This document shows positions 60,989 through 64,000 of a stretch of DNA of 64,000 nucleotides, piece after piece. The position numbers and the translations under genes are program-made. The notes below the pieces were generated by a model. The model was not told the DNA's origin. It saw only the letters and a program-made list of their open reading frames with translations, and searched no databases. The first letter of the stretch is position 1. Each line of letters begins with the position of its first letter. The stretch comes from CAZBRS01 sp964494475 (GTDB lineage: Bacteria > Myxococcota_A > UBA9042 > CAZBRS01): the NCBI GenBank assembly GCA_964494475.1, contig CAZBRS010000011.1, positions 41,170-105,169 of the forward strand, written 5' to 3'.

Positions 60989-64000
<3,012 letters not shown>

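Overview
This is a 64 kb, very GC-rich scaffold piece from a Gram-negative bacterium of the deltaproteobacterial/Myxococcota type (inference). The evidence is the many outer-membrane-type lipoproteins with long Asp/Thr/Pro linkers, Cys-rich repeats of the CDDGNPCT and CGPDGCGG kind, large metzincin lipoproteins, a MYXO-CTERM-like tail, and housekeeping clusters (yceD-rpmF, nrdR-rib-nusB, rpoC). A run of exactly 100 N at 41611-41710 is an assembly gap, so this is probably a draft or metagenome-derived assembly. I saw no tRNA, rRNA, CRISPR array or IS transposase.

Layout. 1-9.3 kb: envelope lipoproteins on the minus strand (His/Pro-rich, glutaredoxin-like, two paralogous Cys-rich thioredoxin-fold lipoproteins) around murB, a DUF507 gene and an AI-2E-family permease. 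9.3-12 kb: a translationally coupled glycosyltransferase and radical SAM pair, then a type II toxin-antitoxin pair. 12-32 kb: one long minus-strand block. It runs from a beta-barrel-like protein at 31.8 kb through two giant paralogous zinc metalloprotease lipoproteins. A terminator and an internal promoter follow at 20.7 kb, then a PEGA protein, a large secreted lipoprotein, a 1003-residue Cys-repeat lipoprotein, a BamD-like TPR lipoprotein and an RNA m5C methyltransferase.

32-40 kb: a TPR protein, a beta-lactamase-fold serine hydrolase, and a single-gene island holding an AAA ATPase. The island lies between two 96-bp direct copies of the 3' end of murI (92 of 96 bases identical). The murI, spoIID-like and htrA cell-wall operon follows. 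40-44 kb: a promoter-led, tightly overlapped operon of a BadF-type sugar kinase, a transketolase (interrupted by the assembly gap) and a RuBisCO-like protein. 44-53 kb: a zinc-ribbon protein, a DsbD-like protein with its thioredoxin domain at the N-terminus, then yceD-rpmF-rpiB-nrdR-ribD-ribE-lipoprotein-ribH-nusB and an M17 N-domain-like protein. 53-61 kb: two zinc-ribbon membrane proteins, a very large amidohydrolase/thrombospondin-3/lamin-tail lipoprotein, a CAP-domain lipoprotein and a possible macro-fold protein. The window ends inside rpoC.

Most striking: (1) the ATPase island at the murI 3' end, whose promoter carries a palindrome over its -10; (2) the kinase-transketolase-RuBisCO-like operon, probably an undescribed sugar or sugar-acid pathway; (3) a degenerate caspase/CHAT-like lipoprotein sitting between ribE and ribH, where many genomes carry ribBA.
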